This document shows positions 7,135 through 16,425 of a stretch of DNA of 49,677 bases, piece by piece. The stretch comes from UBA7398 sp964597305 (GTDB lineage: Bacteria > Actinomycetota > Actinomycetes > Nanopelagicales > Nanopelagicaceae): positions 1-49,677 of the forward strand of contig CAZQWU010000004.1 in NCBI GenBank assembly GCA_964597305.1, read 5' to 3'. Position 1 is the stretch's first letter. Each line of letters starts with the position of its first letter. Position numbers and translations under genes: made by a program. The notes under the pieces were generated by a model. The model was not told the origin of the DNA and made no database searches. It was given only the letters and a program-made list of their open reading frames with translations.

Positions 7135-9057
7135 TTATGCGTCTAAATTGGCCTTTTTCGCCTTTGAAGCAAGGCGGGCTCGTTCATTTCCGTCGAAGAT
7201 CACTTTCCGTACCCGAACCATCGTCGGCGTTACTTCGATGCACTCATCTTCGCGGCAGAACTCTAACGCTTGTTCCATATTGAGTAGTTTTGGTGGAATC
7301 AATCGTTCCATTTCATCGGCGCCAGCAGAACGAATATTCGTCAATTTCTTTTCGCGGACAGCATTAACGTCCATATCTTCGGGGCGAGAATTTTCTCCGA
7401 CAACCATTCCTTCGTATACCTCATCACCAACCTGAACAAAGATCGCGCCACGTTCTTGTAATGAAAAGAGCGCATACGAGGTAACAATTCCCATTCGATC
7501 AGAAACAAGAGATCCAGTGAGTCGAGTTTTTAATTCACCATGCCATGGTTCGTAACCATCAAAGACATGGTGGAGTAATCCAGTTCCCCGAGTTTCGGTG
7601 AGAAATTCTGTCCGAAATCCGATTAAGCCACGTGAAGGAACTTTGTAATCCATGCGGATCCATCCCGTTCCATGATTCACCATCTGCTCCATGCGACCTT
7701 TTCGTAGCGCCATCAGCTGTGTGACGACGCCTAAATAATCTTCGGGAACATCGATAGTGAGGCGTTCCATTGGTTCATGCAATTTTCCATTAACAAGTTT
7801 GGTCACCACTTGAGGTTTACCAACCGTTAATTCAAAACCTTCCCGGCGCATTAATTCAACAAGCACGGCAAGTTGTAATTCGCCACGACCTTGAACTTCC
7901 CAAGTATCCGGGCGATCGGTTGGCAAAATTCTTAACGAAACATTGCCCACTAACTCTGCATCAAGGCGATTTTTTACAAGGCGCGCAGTTAATTTCTTAC
8001 CGCTCTTTCCCGCTAATGGCGAGGTATTAATACCCACCGTCATGGAAATACTTGGTTCATCAACGGTAATTAACGGTAATTGATAGGCATTTTCAGCATC
8101 GGCGAGGGTTTCGCCCAACGTGATCGTTTCAATTCCAGCCACCGCAATTATGTCTCCTGGCCCGGCAGATTGCGCAGGAACTCGTTCTAAGCCTTCAGTG
8201 ATGAGCAACTCAGAGATCTTTACTTTTTCGGTGGTGCCATCGACTTTCATCCACGTAGCCATCTGGCCCTTAGTAATTGTTCCTTCATGGACGCGACATA
8301 GCGCCAATCGCCCTAAGTATGGAGAGGAATCTAAGTTGGTGACATGCGCTTGTAGTGGCGCACCTTCGTGATACACCGGTGCGGGAATTGTTTTAAAAAT
8401 AGTATCGAAAAGTACATCGAGATTCTCTTGATCGGGCATTCCACCATCGTCTGGTCTATTCAGCGATGCGCGACCTGCCTTAGCTGAGGTGTAAACAATA
8501 GGGAAATCAATTTGCTCTTCATTAGCGTCGAGATCGAGAAATAATTCATACGTTTCATCAACAACTGCTGCGATTCGCGCGTCTGGTCGATCAACTTTAT
8601 TAATAATCAAGATAACCGGAAGATTTTTTTCTAGCGCTTTGCGGAGTACGAAACGAGTTTGCGGAAGCGGTCCCTCGGAAGCATCAACTAAGAGCGCAAC
8701 TCCATCCACCATTTCCAACCCACGTTCAACTTCACCACCGAAATCGGCGTGACCTGGTGTATCAATGATGTTGACAATGGTGTTGCCCCGTTTCACCGCA
8801 GTATTTTTCGCAAGAATGGTGATTCCTTTTTCGCGTTCAAGATCCATCGAATCCATAACGCGTTCCTTACCCTCTGCCTGTTCTTTATGGGCAGCAAAAG
8901 CACCTGATTGCCAGAGCATGGCATCAACGAGCGTAGTTTTACCGTGGTCAACGTGGGCAATAATTGCCACATTGCGTAACTCATCACGGTGTTTGACGGG
9001 TAAACCGGCTAGGTGTGGTTGAGTAATTTTCTTCACTGAATTAGACCTTCGCCACAT
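7135..9057 (-). CDS. typA: Ribosome-associated translational GTPase TypA/BipA
   Basis: A protein of up to 640 residues with the EF-G-like G domain: IAHVDHGKTTL (G1), EREKGIT (switch), DTPGHADFGGEVER (G3) and NKVDRPDAR (G4), followed by domain 2, an EF-G-like domain and the TypA C-terminal domain. It acts in ribosome assembly and stress adaptation. The first ATG (9057) overlaps the ychF stop as TAATG, but an in-frame GTG at 9036 has GAAGG nine bases upstream and would give a more usual 633-residue protein; this second start seems at least as likely. It is downstream of ychF in one operon. Confidence 0.95.
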   Translation of the reverse strand: MWRRSNSVKKITQPHLAGLPVKHRDELRNVAIIAHVDHGKTTLVDAMLWQSGAFAAHKEQAEGKERVMDSMDLEREKGITILAKNTAVKRGNTIVNIIDTPGHADFGGEVERGLEMVDGVALLVDASEGPLPQTRFVLRKALEKNLPVILIINKVDRPDARIAAVVDETYELFLDLDANEEQIDFPIVYTSAKAGRASLNRPDDGGMPDQENLDVLFDTIFKTIPAPVYHEGAPLQAHVTNLDSSPYLGRLALCRVHEGTITKGQMATWMKVDGTTEKVKISELLITEGLERVPAQSAGPGDIIAVAGIETITLGETLADAENAYQLPLITVDEPSISMTVGINTSPLAGKSGKKLTARLVKNRLDAELVGNVSLRILPTDRPDTWEVQGRGELQLAVLVELMRREGFELTVGKPQVVTKLVNGKLHEPMERLTIDVPEDYLGVVTQLMALRKGRMEQMVNHGTGWIRMDYKVPSRGLIGFRTEFLTETRGTGLLHHVFDGYEPWHGELKTRLTGSLVSDRMGIVTSYALFSLQERGAIFVQVGDEVYEGMVVGENSRPEDMDVNAVREKKLTNIRSAGADEMERLIPPKLLNMEQALEFCREDECIEVTPTMVRVRKVIFDGNERARLASKAKKANLDA

Positions 9058-10130
9058 TAAACATTGAACCTGAACTCCACAACATCGCCATCGTGCATTA
9101 CGTAATCCTTGCCTTCCATTCGAACTTTGCCCTTATTTTTCGCTTCATTCATCGAGCCACACTCAACAAGATCCTTGAAGTGAACAACTTCGGCCTTGAT
9201 AAATCCTTTTTGAAAATCAGTATGAATAACCCCCGCCGCAACGGGTGCGGTATCACCTTTATGAATTGTCCATGCGCGAGCTTCTTTAGGACCTGCCGTG
9301 AGATACGTCTGGAGTCCGAGCGTGTTAAATCCAACGCGGGCTAGCGTACTCAATCCTGGCTCAGTTAAGCCAATTGAGTTCAATAATTCCAATGCTTCAG
9401 CATCGTCGAGCTCGCTCAATTCCATCTCTGTTTTTGCATCGAGGAATATCGCTTCTGCTGGAGCAACTAACTTTGATAATTTTTCTCGGAGCGTAGTATC
9501 AGAAAGTTCTGCAGCATCAACATTAAATACATAGAGAAATGGTTTTGCCGTGAGCAAACCAAGCTCTTTAATCAGCGCTAAATCAAGGCCTGAGCCGTAG
9601 AGAACTCTGCCATCGGAAAGTAACGACTCTGCCTTTTTGACCTCCGCCAGTAACGGTTGCTTTTCTTTATTTGTGCGCGCTTCTTTTTCGAGACGTGGCA
9701 AGGCTTTTTCAATTGTTTGTAAATCTGCAAGTGCAAGTTCGGTATTAATTGTTTCAATGTCGCTTGCGGGATCAACTTTGCCGTCGACATGGACAACATC
9801 GCCATCGCTAAAAACGCGAATTACTTGGCAGATCGCATCTGTTTCGCGAATATTGGCAAGAAACTTATTTCCAAGCCCAGCGCCTTCCGAAGCGCCTTTT
9901 ACAATTCCAGCAATATCCACGAAGGAGACTGTCGCGGGAAGAATCTGTTCGGAATGAAAAATCTCGGCGAGGACCTTTAATCGAGGATCTGGTACTCCGA
10001 CGACGCCGACATTGGGTTCGATGGTGGCAAAGGGATAATTGGCTGCTAAGACGTTGTTCTTAGTCAACGCGTTAAAGAGCGTCGATTTGCCTACGTTGGG
10101 TAAACCAACGATTCCAATAGAGAGTCCCAC
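9057..10130 (-). CDS. ychF: Redox-regulated P-loop ATPase YchF/Obg-like
   Basis: 357 residues with GLPNVGKSTLFNALT (Walker A), a G2/G3 region VDIAGIVKGASEGAGLGN, an NVDA motif in place of the usual NKxD (which shifts preference to ATP) and a C-terminal TGS domain from about residue 275. YchF binds the 70S ribosome and hydrolyses ATP; its exact task is still debated. GTG start. It precedes typA with a one-base stop/start overlap and faces rmuC across a 51-base divergent gap. Confidence 0.95.
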   Translation of the reverse strand: MGLSIGIVGLPNVGKSTLFNALTKNNVLAANYPFATIEPNVGVVGVPDPRLKVLAEIFHSEQILPATVSFVDIAGIVKGASEGAGLGNKFLANIRETDAICQVIRVFSDGDVVHVDGKVDPASDIETINTELALADLQTIEKALPRLEKEARTNKEKQPLLAEVKKAESLLSDGRVLYGSGLDLALIKELGLLTAKPFLYVFNVDAAELSDTTLREKLSKLVAPAEAIFLDAKTEMELSELDDAEALELLNSIGLTEPGLSTLARVGFNTLGLQTYLTAGPKEARAWTIHKGDTAPVAAGVIHTDFQKGFIKAEVVHFKDLVECGSMNEAKNKGKVRMEGKDYVMHDGDVVEFRFNV

Positions 10131-10181
10131 GAGGGGTAGAGCCTACGCGCCATTGTCGGTGGCGAATGCCACGATAGGCGT

Positions 10182-11327
10182 ATGAATGGTGCGATCTATC
10201 TCATTGTTGGTCTCGGCGCAGGCGCTGCGATTGGCTATCTCTTTGCTTCACTGCGTACGCAATCCTCTGCTGGAAATGAAGCGCTTATTGATGACTATAA
10301 AAAACAATTAGATGCAGAGCGAAGCAAAACTGAAAACGCCATCAAGTTAACGGCCGAGCTCTCGGCAATGAAAGAGACCGTTAAAGAACTTTCGCAACAG
10401 TCACACGAAGCCCATCGAACGCGAACTGAGGCAGAAGCCAAACTCTCCTCAACAATTATGGAGATGCGTCGAGCAAGCGAGTCATTCTTCGATGAAACTA
10501 AGAAAATTTCTGGAGCACTTTCGCAGTCTCAGACGCGTGGAAAGTTTGGCGAGGCGCAATTAGAGCTACTCCTTCAAAACGCTGGTTTGCGCGAAGGTCA
10601 CGAATATACCCGGCAAAAATCTACGACTGATTCTGATTCATCGGGAATTCCTGATATCACAGTCGAAATGCCTGGCGGTTCTAAAATTTTCATCGATTCA
10701 AAATTCCCTTTTGATCGATTCGTTGAAGCATTTGGAACTGAAGATCAAAATCAACGCGATGAGTTTCTGGCACAACACACCAAAGATCTCCTGAAGCATG
10801 TCGAAGCTTTATCCAAGCGTGGATATCACAAGTCCCAAGGCTCCCCTGATTTTGTCGTGCTCTTTGTTCCGTTCGAAACCCTTCTCTCAGAAGCGCTCCG
10901 AATTGATAAAAATTTCCTCGAGAAAGCGTTCAAATTAAATGTTACGGTGGCAACGCCGACTTCTATGATGGCGCTTCTTCGCACGGTCGGTTATATCTTT
11001 ACGCGAAATAAATTGGCGCAAAATGCAGACGACATTAAAAACGTTGCTACGACTTTTTTGAAAAATCTCACGCTCTTGCATGGAAAGATTGTTGCAGTTG
11101 GAAAAGCAATCTCCTCGACGGCAAAAGCGTATGAAGATCTCATTCCCACTGCAGAGCGCACGGTGCTCATTCCAGCTCGACGAATTCATAATCTTGGCGT
11201 GAGTGGCGATAAAGATAAACTCGCAATCGAATATCCTGACTCACCAGGTAACGTTCGCGAACTGAAGAATATCTCCGAGGATGATGATTTCATTGATGGC
11301 GAAGAGATTGGTGAGAAGAATGGCTAG
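10182..11327 (+). CDS. rmuC: DNA recombination protein RmuC homologue
   Basis: 381 residues. An N-terminal transmembrane helix (IYLIVGLGAGAAIGYLFA) is followed by a coiled coil (about 35-105) and the RmuC nuclease-like domain with LELLLQNAGLREGHEYTRQ, DITVEMPGGSKIFIDSKFP and VVLFVPFE. The family limits rearrangements at inverted repeats, probably as an endonuclease related to the PD-(D/E)XK fold. It begins divergently from ychF. Its last eight bases overlap the start of the next small membrane-protein gene. Confidence 0.9.
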   Translation: MNGAIYLIVGLGAGAAIGYLFASLRTQSSAGNEALIDDYKKQLDAERSKTENAIKLTAELSAMKETVKELSQQSHEAHRTRTEAEAKLSSTIMEMRRASESFFDETKKISGALSQSQTRGKFGEAQLELLLQNAGLREGHEYTRQKSTTDSDSSGIPDITVEMPGGSKIFIDSKFPFDRFVEAFGTEDQNQRDEFLAQHTKDLLKHVEALSKRGYHKSQGSPDFVVLFVPFETLLSEALRIDKNFLEKAFKLNVTVATPTSMMALLRTVGYIFTRNKLAQNADDIKNVATTFLKNLTLLHGKIVAVGKAISSTAKAYEDLIPTAERTVLIPARRIHNLGVSGDKDKLAIEYPDSPGNVRELKNISEDDDFIDGEEIGEKNG

Positions 11328-11733
11328 TCCAACGCTGAAGCGACCTATTCAAGGGCCAGGGTTAACTGGGCCAGGTGTTGTCATCCTTCAATTTGTTTTC
11401 ATTACGTTTATTGCCATGATAGAAATTTTCTTTCGCAGCGGTCCAGGAATCATTACTGGAATTGCCATCTGGCTCTCGTATTGGGGAGGAATCAAACTTG
11501 GACGAGCGGGAACGCTTTATCCCGCAATAGTTAATCCACCTATCGCATTTGCTGCAGCCATGATTTTTCTCATGCCCACTCTTGGAAATGTTTCGCTTCG
11601 ACCCAGTCGAATCGCTGTCGAACTCTTTGCATCACTGGCTAGTGAAGCGCCATTTCTCATTACTGGTTCTGCCGTTGCGTGGATTATTTATATAACGAAA
11701 AAGAAGCAGGGCTCACTTACCCGCAGCTCGTAA
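11320..11733 (+). CDS. Small integral membrane protein (DUF6542-like)
   Basis: Starting at the ATG that overlaps the rmuC stop, preceded by GGTGAG, the protein has 137 residues and four hydrophobic helices: near residues 15-32, 37-52, 65-85 and 105-123. Position between ychF/rmuC and ispH/xseA matches an actinobacterial DUF6542-type membrane protein found at this locus; sequence similarity is weak, so the name is tentative. No catalytic motif is visible. The end overlaps the end of ispH by 21 bases, tail to tail. Confidence 0.6.
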   Translation: MASPTLKRPIQGPGLTGPGVVILQFVFITFIAMIEIFFRSGPGIITGIAIWLSYWGGIKLGRAGTLYPAIVNPPIAFAAAMIFLMPTLGNVSLRPSRIAVELFASLASEAPFLITGSAVAWIIYITKKKQGSLTRSS

Positions 11734-12666
11734 ATCTTTGCGAAGCTCTGGTGGAATTGCAAAAAGCAGGCTCTCTTCCGTCGCAGTAACCGTCTCTACA
11801 TCGGAATAACCGCGCGTGGCTAAATTGGCAAGAAGCTCGGTTACGAGAATCTCTGGCACTGATGCACCACTGGAAACGCCAATAGTTTCAACTCCGTTAA
11901 ACCATTCATCGAGAAGTTCTTCGGCGTAATCAATGAGATATCCAGCTTTTGCACCATATTCCAAGGCTACTTCGACAAGTCGAACTGAATTTGATGAATT
12001 TTTCGAACCAACAACAAGGATGAGATCTGCCTGTGGCGCAATTTGTTTAATTGCAGTCTGTCGATTTTGAGTGGCGTAACAAATGTCATCACTGGGTGGA
12101 TCCATCAATTGCGGAAATCGTTGTTTGAGAATTCCAACCGCTTCAAGTGTTTCATCTACGCTAAGCGTTGTTTGCGAGAGCCATGCTAATTTTTTATTGG
12201 GATCAACCTGAACATTACGTGCGCCATCAAGACCATCAACTACCGTGATGTGATCTGGCGCTTCTCCAGCGGTTCCTTCAACTTCTTCATGTCCGTGATG
12301 GCCGATAAGAAGGATCTGCATATCGTCTTTTGCGAATCGTTGCGCTTCATGATGAACTTTGGTAACGAGTGGACACGTAGCATCAATAGTTTTTAGTTGT
12401 CGCTTTGCGGCTTCTTGATGCACCGCTGGTGAAACGCCATGGGCCGAGAAAACAACAATGGCGCCTTCAGGAACTTGATCGGTTTCCTCTACGAAAATCG
12501 CACCTTTTTTCTCCAGAGTCGCGACAACATGTTTATTATGGACAATTTGTTTTCGCACATATACAGGGGCGCCGTAGAGGTCAAGCGCTTTTTCTACAGT
12601 AATAACGGCCCGGTCAACACCCGCGCAATATCCGCGTGGTGCCGCGAGTAGAACCCGTTTAGCCAT
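11713..12666 (-). CDS. ispH: 4-hydroxy-3-methylbut-2-enyl diphosphate reductase
   Basis: 317 residues of the LytB/IspH family. It makes IPP and DMAPP in the last step of the non-mevalonate isoprenoid pathway using a 4Fe-4S cluster. The three cluster cysteines are in APRGYCAGVDRA (C18), IDATCPLV and DDICYATQNRQ; the catalytic EGTAGEAP and SNSVRLVEVA segments are present. ATG start six bases after a TAGGAT hexamer on the minus strand, consistent with a leaderless mRNA from the bidirectional promoter shared with xseA. ispE, from the same pathway, lies at 43244-44161. Confidence 0.95.
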   Translation of the reverse strand: MAKRVLLAAPRGYCAGVDRAVITVEKALDLYGAPVYVRKQIVHNKHVVATLEKKGAIFVEETDQVPEGAIVVFSAHGVSPAVHQEAAKRQLKTIDATCPLVTKVHHEAQRFAKDDMQILLIGHHGHEEVEGTAGEAPDHITVVDGLDGARNVQVDPNKKLAWLSQTTLSVDETLEAVGILKQRFPQLMDPPSDDICYATQNRQTAIKQIAPQADLILVVGSKNSSNSVRLVEVALEYGAKAGYLIDYAEELLDEWFNGVETIGVSSGASVPEILVTELLANLATRGYSDVETVTATEESLLFAIPPELRKDLRAAGK

Positions 12667-12672
12667 GTGGCC

Positions 12673-12685
12673 ATCCTATTAGGAT
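12673..12685. promoter_or_regulatory. Palindromic bidirectional -10 element (ispH / xseA)
   Basis: ATCCTATTAGGAT is a perfect palindrome around the single base 12679. It presents TAGGAT as a -10 hexamer on each strand (12680-12685 plus; 12678-12673 minus). Each hexamer is exactly six bases from a start codon (GTG of xseA at 12692, ATG of ispH at 12666). The intergenic gap is 25 bases, identical in length and layout to the nudC/EEP gap at 5073-5097. Palindrome and spacing are seen; promoter activity is inferred. Confidence 0.65.
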
Positions 12686-12691
12686 CGCGTC

Positions 12692-13906
12692 GTGCTCGAA
12701 ACTTCAGCAGAAAAACCCGCACCGGTTCGCGTCATTTCAGAAGCAATTAGTGAATACATCAATCGACTCGGAACAATTTGGGTAGAAGGTGAACTTGCGC
12801 AAGTAAACGACCGTGGCTCAGGAACGATGCTCTACATGCGGTTGCGAGATCCCAGTGTAGATATGTATTTACAAGTAGTGTGCCCACGATCTGTATTTAA
12901 AGCTGCATCGCCTCTTCCAGAGAATGCTCGTGTAGTCATTAATTCAAAAGTGAATTTCTATACGCCTACCGGTTCGCTTTCACTTAATGCAAAAGAGATT
13001 CGACAGGTAGGGATTGGCGAATTGCTCGCTCGATTAGAGCACCTCAAGAAAGTTCTTACAGCTGAAGGGCTATTCGCACCTGAGCGAAAAAAGCCACTTC
13101 CTTTCTTACCTCAGAAAGTTGGCTTGATTTGTGGTCGGGCAAGTGCCGCCGAAAAGGATGTCGTTGAAAATGCTCGTAAACGATGGCCCGCAGTTGAATT
13201 TGAAATTCGTGAAGTTGCAGTTCAAGGAAGCGCAGCGGTTGTTGAAGTCTCACGTGCGCTCAAAGAGCTTGATGCAGATTCCAACGTCGATGTCATCATC
13301 ATTACTCGCGGTGGCGGTTCATTTGAAGATTTACTGCCCTTTAGCGATGAAGGTTTAGTTCGCTTAGCCGCGGCATGTACAACGCCGATCGTCAGCGCAA
13401 TTGGCCACGAACAAGATGCGCCACTGCTTGATCTCGTCGCTGATTTACGAGCCTCCACTCCCACTGATGCAGCAAAACGCGTCGTGCCCGATATGGCGGA
13501 AGAGTTGACGAAGATTCGACTTCTGCGTGATCGCGCAGATAGACGGATCAATGATTTTGTCGTACTTGAAATGACCAGAATTGCCGGATTAATTCAACGT
13601 CCAATCATGAAGGACCCTTTGACGATGGTGACGATTCGCCAAGAAGTTGTAAATACCTTTGTGCGTCGATCATGGCGAAGTATGGATTCACAACTCATCC
13701 ATGCAAAAACAGAAATAGAACAAATAGCGGCTCGAGTCCGAACGCTCTCTCCGCAAGCAACGCTCGATCGCGGATATGCAGTTGTTCAAAAAAGTGATGG
13801 TTCCATCGCTCGATCGCCGCGAGAGCTTAAAGCAGGTGACTCACTTCGCTTGAGACTTGCGCAGGGTGTGGCGATAGCAACAGCGACTGGAGAGAGCGAA
13901 AAATAG
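12692..13906 (+). CDS. xseA: Exodeoxyribonuclease VII large subunit
   Basis: 404 residues: N-terminal OB-fold (about 10-105, with IWVEGELAQVNDRGSGTMLYM), then the catalytic region with VGLICGRASAAEKDV, DVIIITRGGGSFEDLLPFSDE and VSAIGHEQDAPLLDLVADLRASTPTDAA in separate stretches, a helical part and the C-terminal DRGYAVVQ strand. With XseB it degrades single-stranded DNA. GTG start immediately after the bidirectional -10 palindrome. xseB follows 20 bases later. Confidence 0.95.
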   Translation: MLETSAEKPAPVRVISEAISEYINRLGTIWVEGELAQVNDRGSGTMLYMRLRDPSVDMYLQVVCPRSVFKAASPLPENARVVINSKVNFYTPTGSLSLNAKEIRQVGIGELLARLEHLKKVLTAEGLFAPERKKPLPFLPQKVGLICGRASAAEKDVVENARKRWPAVEFEIREVAVQGSAAVVEVSRALKELDADSNVDVIIITRGGGSFEDLLPFSDEGLVRLAAACTTPIVSAIGHEQDAPLLDLVADLRASTPTDAAKRVVPDMAEELTKIRLLRDRADRRINDFVVLEMTRIAGLIQRPIMKDPLTMVTIRQEVVNTFVRRSWRSMDSQLIHAKTEIEQIAARVRTLSPQATLDRGYAVVQKSDGSIARSPRELKAGDSLRLRLAQGVAIATATGESEK

Positions 13907-13926
13907 AGAAGGAGTAGATTAGGCAA

Positions 13927-14121
13927 ATGCCCGCGAAACTTACGTACGAAGAAGCTCGAGACGAACTCACAAAAGTTGTTGCAACTCTTGAAGCAGGTGG
14001 CACAACCCTTGAGGAGTCGCTCAAATTATGGGAACGCGGTGAGGAGTTAGCTGCGATATGCCAAGAATGGCTCGATGGAGCACGCAAAAAATTAGAATCT
14101 GCAAAACCGGTTGAGGAGTAA
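13927..14121 (+). CDS. xseB: Exodeoxyribonuclease VII small subunit
   Basis: 64 residues with the family pattern LTYEEARDELTKVVATLE, GGTTLEESLKLWERGEEL and the C-terminal LDGARKKLE. It forms the helical bundle that binds several copies per XseA. GAAGGAG stands upstream of the ATG. Followed two bases later by the fumarase gene, so the three probably share a transcript. Confidence 0.95.
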   Translation: MPAKLTYEEARDELTKVVATLEAGGTTLEESLKLWERGEELAAICQEWLDGARKKLESAKPVEE

Positions 14122-14123
14122 TC

Positions 14124-15776
14124 GTGCCTGAGTTTGTTTATGAAGATTTGCTTCCACTCGGTAAGGATGAGACTGAATACCGATTCGTCAGCAAAGAAGG
14201 AGTCTCAACATTTCAAGCAGAAGGAAAGACTTTTCTCACTGTTTCGCCTGATGCCATTGCCAACTTAACAGAAGTGGCAATGCATGACATCAACCATTAT
14301 TTGCGGAGCTCTCATCTCGAACAACTTGCGCACATTCTTCGAGATCCAGAGAGTTCACCGAATGATCGATTCGTTGCCCTTGATCTTTTGAAGAATGCCA
14401 ATATTTCAGCAGGGGGAATTTTACCGATGTGCCAAGACACAGGCACAGCGCTGGTTATGGGTAAAAAGGGCCAGCGAGTAATCACGAGCGAGCGCGATGA
14501 AATTTCAATTTCACGCGGTGTCTATAACGCCTACACCACTCTCAATCTTCGCTATTCACAACTCGCCCCAGTTACGACGTGGGATGAAAAGAACACTGGA
14601 AATAATTTACCTGCGCAGGTTGAAATTTATTCAGATACCCATCACGACGATGAATATAACTTCCTCTTTCTTGCCAAAGGTGGCGGAAGTGCGAATAAAT
14701 CTTTTATGTACCAAGAGACAAAGGCGATTCTCAACCCCACTTCCTTTATGAATTGGTTAGATGAAAAATTGCGATCAATCGGAACTGCAGCATGTCCCCC
14801 CTATCACCTAGCAATTGTCATCGGTGGAACGAGCGCTGAATTCACTGCGAAAACTGCAAAATTAGCGAGCGCTAAATATTTGGATTCGCTACCGACTCAC
14901 GGTGATGCAAAGACGGGCCACGCCTTCCGCGATCTTGAGTTAGAAAAGCAAGTGCATTTACTCACTCAGAAGTTAGGAATTGGCGCGCAATTTGGCGGCA
15001 AATACTTCTGCCACGATGTTCGAGTAATTCGACTTCCTCGCCATGGCGCCTCACTTCCCATTTCAATCGCAGTCTCGTGTTCTGCCGATCGCCAAGCAAA
15101 AGCGAAAATCACTCGCGAAGGAATATTCATTGAAAAGCTTGAGCGAGATCCTGCTCGCTTTATGCCAGAGGTTCTTGATGAGCATCTCGATGACAATGTT
15201 GTCGCCATCGACCTTCACCAACCGATGGCTGAGATTCTCAAAGAGCTTTCGAAATACCCAATAAAGACGCGGGTTTCACTCACCGGAACGCTCGTGGTTG
15301 CTCGTGACTTAGCCCATGCCAAGATTAAAGAGTTGCTCGATGCGGGTAAGCCGATGCCTGAGTATCTGAAGAAATATGCGGTCTACTACGCCGGTCCAGC
15401 GAAAACTCCAGCTGGCTATGCCTCGGGTTCCTTCGGACCAACAACTGCAGGTCGAATGGATTCTTATGTCGACCAATTCCAAAAAGCGGGTGGGTCAATG
15501 ATCATGTTGGCAAAAGGAAATCGCTCACAGGCAGTGACGAATGCCTGTAAAGCCAATGGTGGTTTTTATCTTGGCTCGATTGGCGGTCCGGCAGCTCGAC
15601 TTGCTCAGGATTGTATAAAGAAGGTTGATGTACTCGATTATGAAGAGCTTGGAATGGAAGCTATTTGGAAAATTGAAGTTGAGAATTTTCCAGCATTTAT
15701 TGTGGTTGACGATAAAGGAAATGATTTCTTTGCGCAAACAAGTAAGCCGATGACAATCGGTAAACGACCAGAGTAA
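14124..15776 (+). CDS. fumA: Class I (iron-sulfur) fumarate hydratase
   Basis: 550 residues; N-terminal alpha domain and C-terminal beta domain are fused as in aerobic FumA/FumB. Cluster cysteines are visible in ILPMCQDTGTA, GGKYFCHDVRVI and AVSCSADRQ; the C-terminal part has TGTLVVARDLAHAKI and GPTTAGRMDSY. It interconverts fumarate and malate in the TCA cycle and is oxygen-sensitive. GTG start two bases after xseB. Many actinobacteria keep a fumarase gene near xseAB; M. tuberculosis has a class II enzyme there (recollection). The symbol fumA denotes class only. Confidence 0.92.
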   Translation: MPEFVYEDLLPLGKDETEYRFVSKEGVSTFQAEGKTFLTVSPDAIANLTEVAMHDINHYLRSSHLEQLAHILRDPESSPNDRFVALDLLKNANISAGGILPMCQDTGTALVMGKKGQRVITSERDEISISRGVYNAYTTLNLRYSQLAPVTTWDEKNTGNNLPAQVEIYSDTHHDDEYNFLFLAKGGGSANKSFMYQETKAILNPTSFMNWLDEKLRSIGTAACPPYHLAIVIGGTSAEFTAKTAKLASAKYLDSLPTHGDAKTGHAFRDLELEKQVHLLTQKLGIGAQFGGKYFCHDVRVIRLPRHGASLPISIAVSCSADRQAKAKITREGIFIEKLERDPARFMPEVLDEHLDDNVVAIDLHQPMAEILKELSKYPIKTRVSLTGTLVVARDLAHAKIKELLDAGKPMPEYLKKYAVYYAGPAKTPAGYASGSFGPTTAGRMDSYVDQFQKAGGSMIMLAKGNRSQAVTNACKANGGFYLGSIGGPAARLAQDCIKKVDVLDYEELGMEAIWKIEVENFPAFIVVDDKGNDFFAQTSKPMTIGKRPE

Positions 15777-15800
15777 AACCTCAGTACTGAACGAATTTAT

Positions 15801-16406
15801 TTAGTAATAGCGCGAACGCTTCCACTTCGCGTAAGCCTTACACGGGGTTTCATATCGACTTTGAATATAGGAAAGACCCCACTGAATTTGCGTCAATGGA
15901 TTCGTTCGCCAATCTGTACTTACCGATTCCATCTTTGTGGCGGGAAGTGCCTGAGCAATTCCGTGAGCCCCACTGCGAGGATTTCTTGCTTTGTAGTTCC
16001 AATGGCTCTCTCGGTTCCACAGAGAATTAAGGCATGAGTACTGCTGATCGCTCCACCCATACGTATTGAGAACTAAATCCTTTGCGTACTTTTTCGCACC
16101 GATGGGGTTGCGTGCTGCTTCGATCTGTTGCGAGATCAGAGCAGTCATTGCTATCTCCCCGGCATTAACTAGGGCCGATGGGTCGAGCTCTATTCCGGAG
16201 GTACTTGCAGTCCCCATGATGGACTCGGTCGGGTAGGTGCCAGAGTCGGCGGTCTTCAGGATTGAACCAAGGTCAACCCCAATCGTCACCGGTCCCTGCG
16301 CGTAGGCGGGTTCAACGATTGCGAGGAAGAGAAATGAGAGTGCAGCTGCCAAAATGGTTCGTCGACGACGGATCGAAATCCGGCGGTTGAGTTTCACCAT
16401 CCGCAT
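15801..16406 (-). CDS. Secreted transglycosylase-like protein
   Basis: 201 residues. A basic N-terminus and hydrophobic core end in AYA-QG, a type I signal peptide cleaved after about residue 36. The C-terminal 85 residues fit a lysozyme/SLT-like fold: SCLNSLWNRESHWNY with catalytic candidate E133, GAHGIAQALP, NPLTQIQWGLSYIQSRY and a terminal C189 that could bond with C125. Probably cleaves or binds peptidoglycan. The ATG at 16406 has GGAGGG a few bases upstream. A 15-bp tandem repeat lies just beyond. It is the only visible resuscitation-factor-like enzyme; the rpfB position between tatD and rsmA is empty here. Confidence 0.8.
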   Translation of the reverse strand: MRMVKLNRRISIRRRRTILAAALSFLFLAIVEPAYAQGPVTIGVDLGSILKTADSGTYPTESIMGTASTSGIELDPSALVNAGEIAMTALISQQIEAARNPIGAKKYAKDLVLNTYGWSDQQYSCLNSLWNRESHWNYKARNPRSGAHGIAQALPATKMESVSTDWRTNPLTQIQWGLSYIQSRYETPCKAYAKWKRSRYY

Positions 16407-16425
16407 CAGCCCTCCTCTCTATCCC

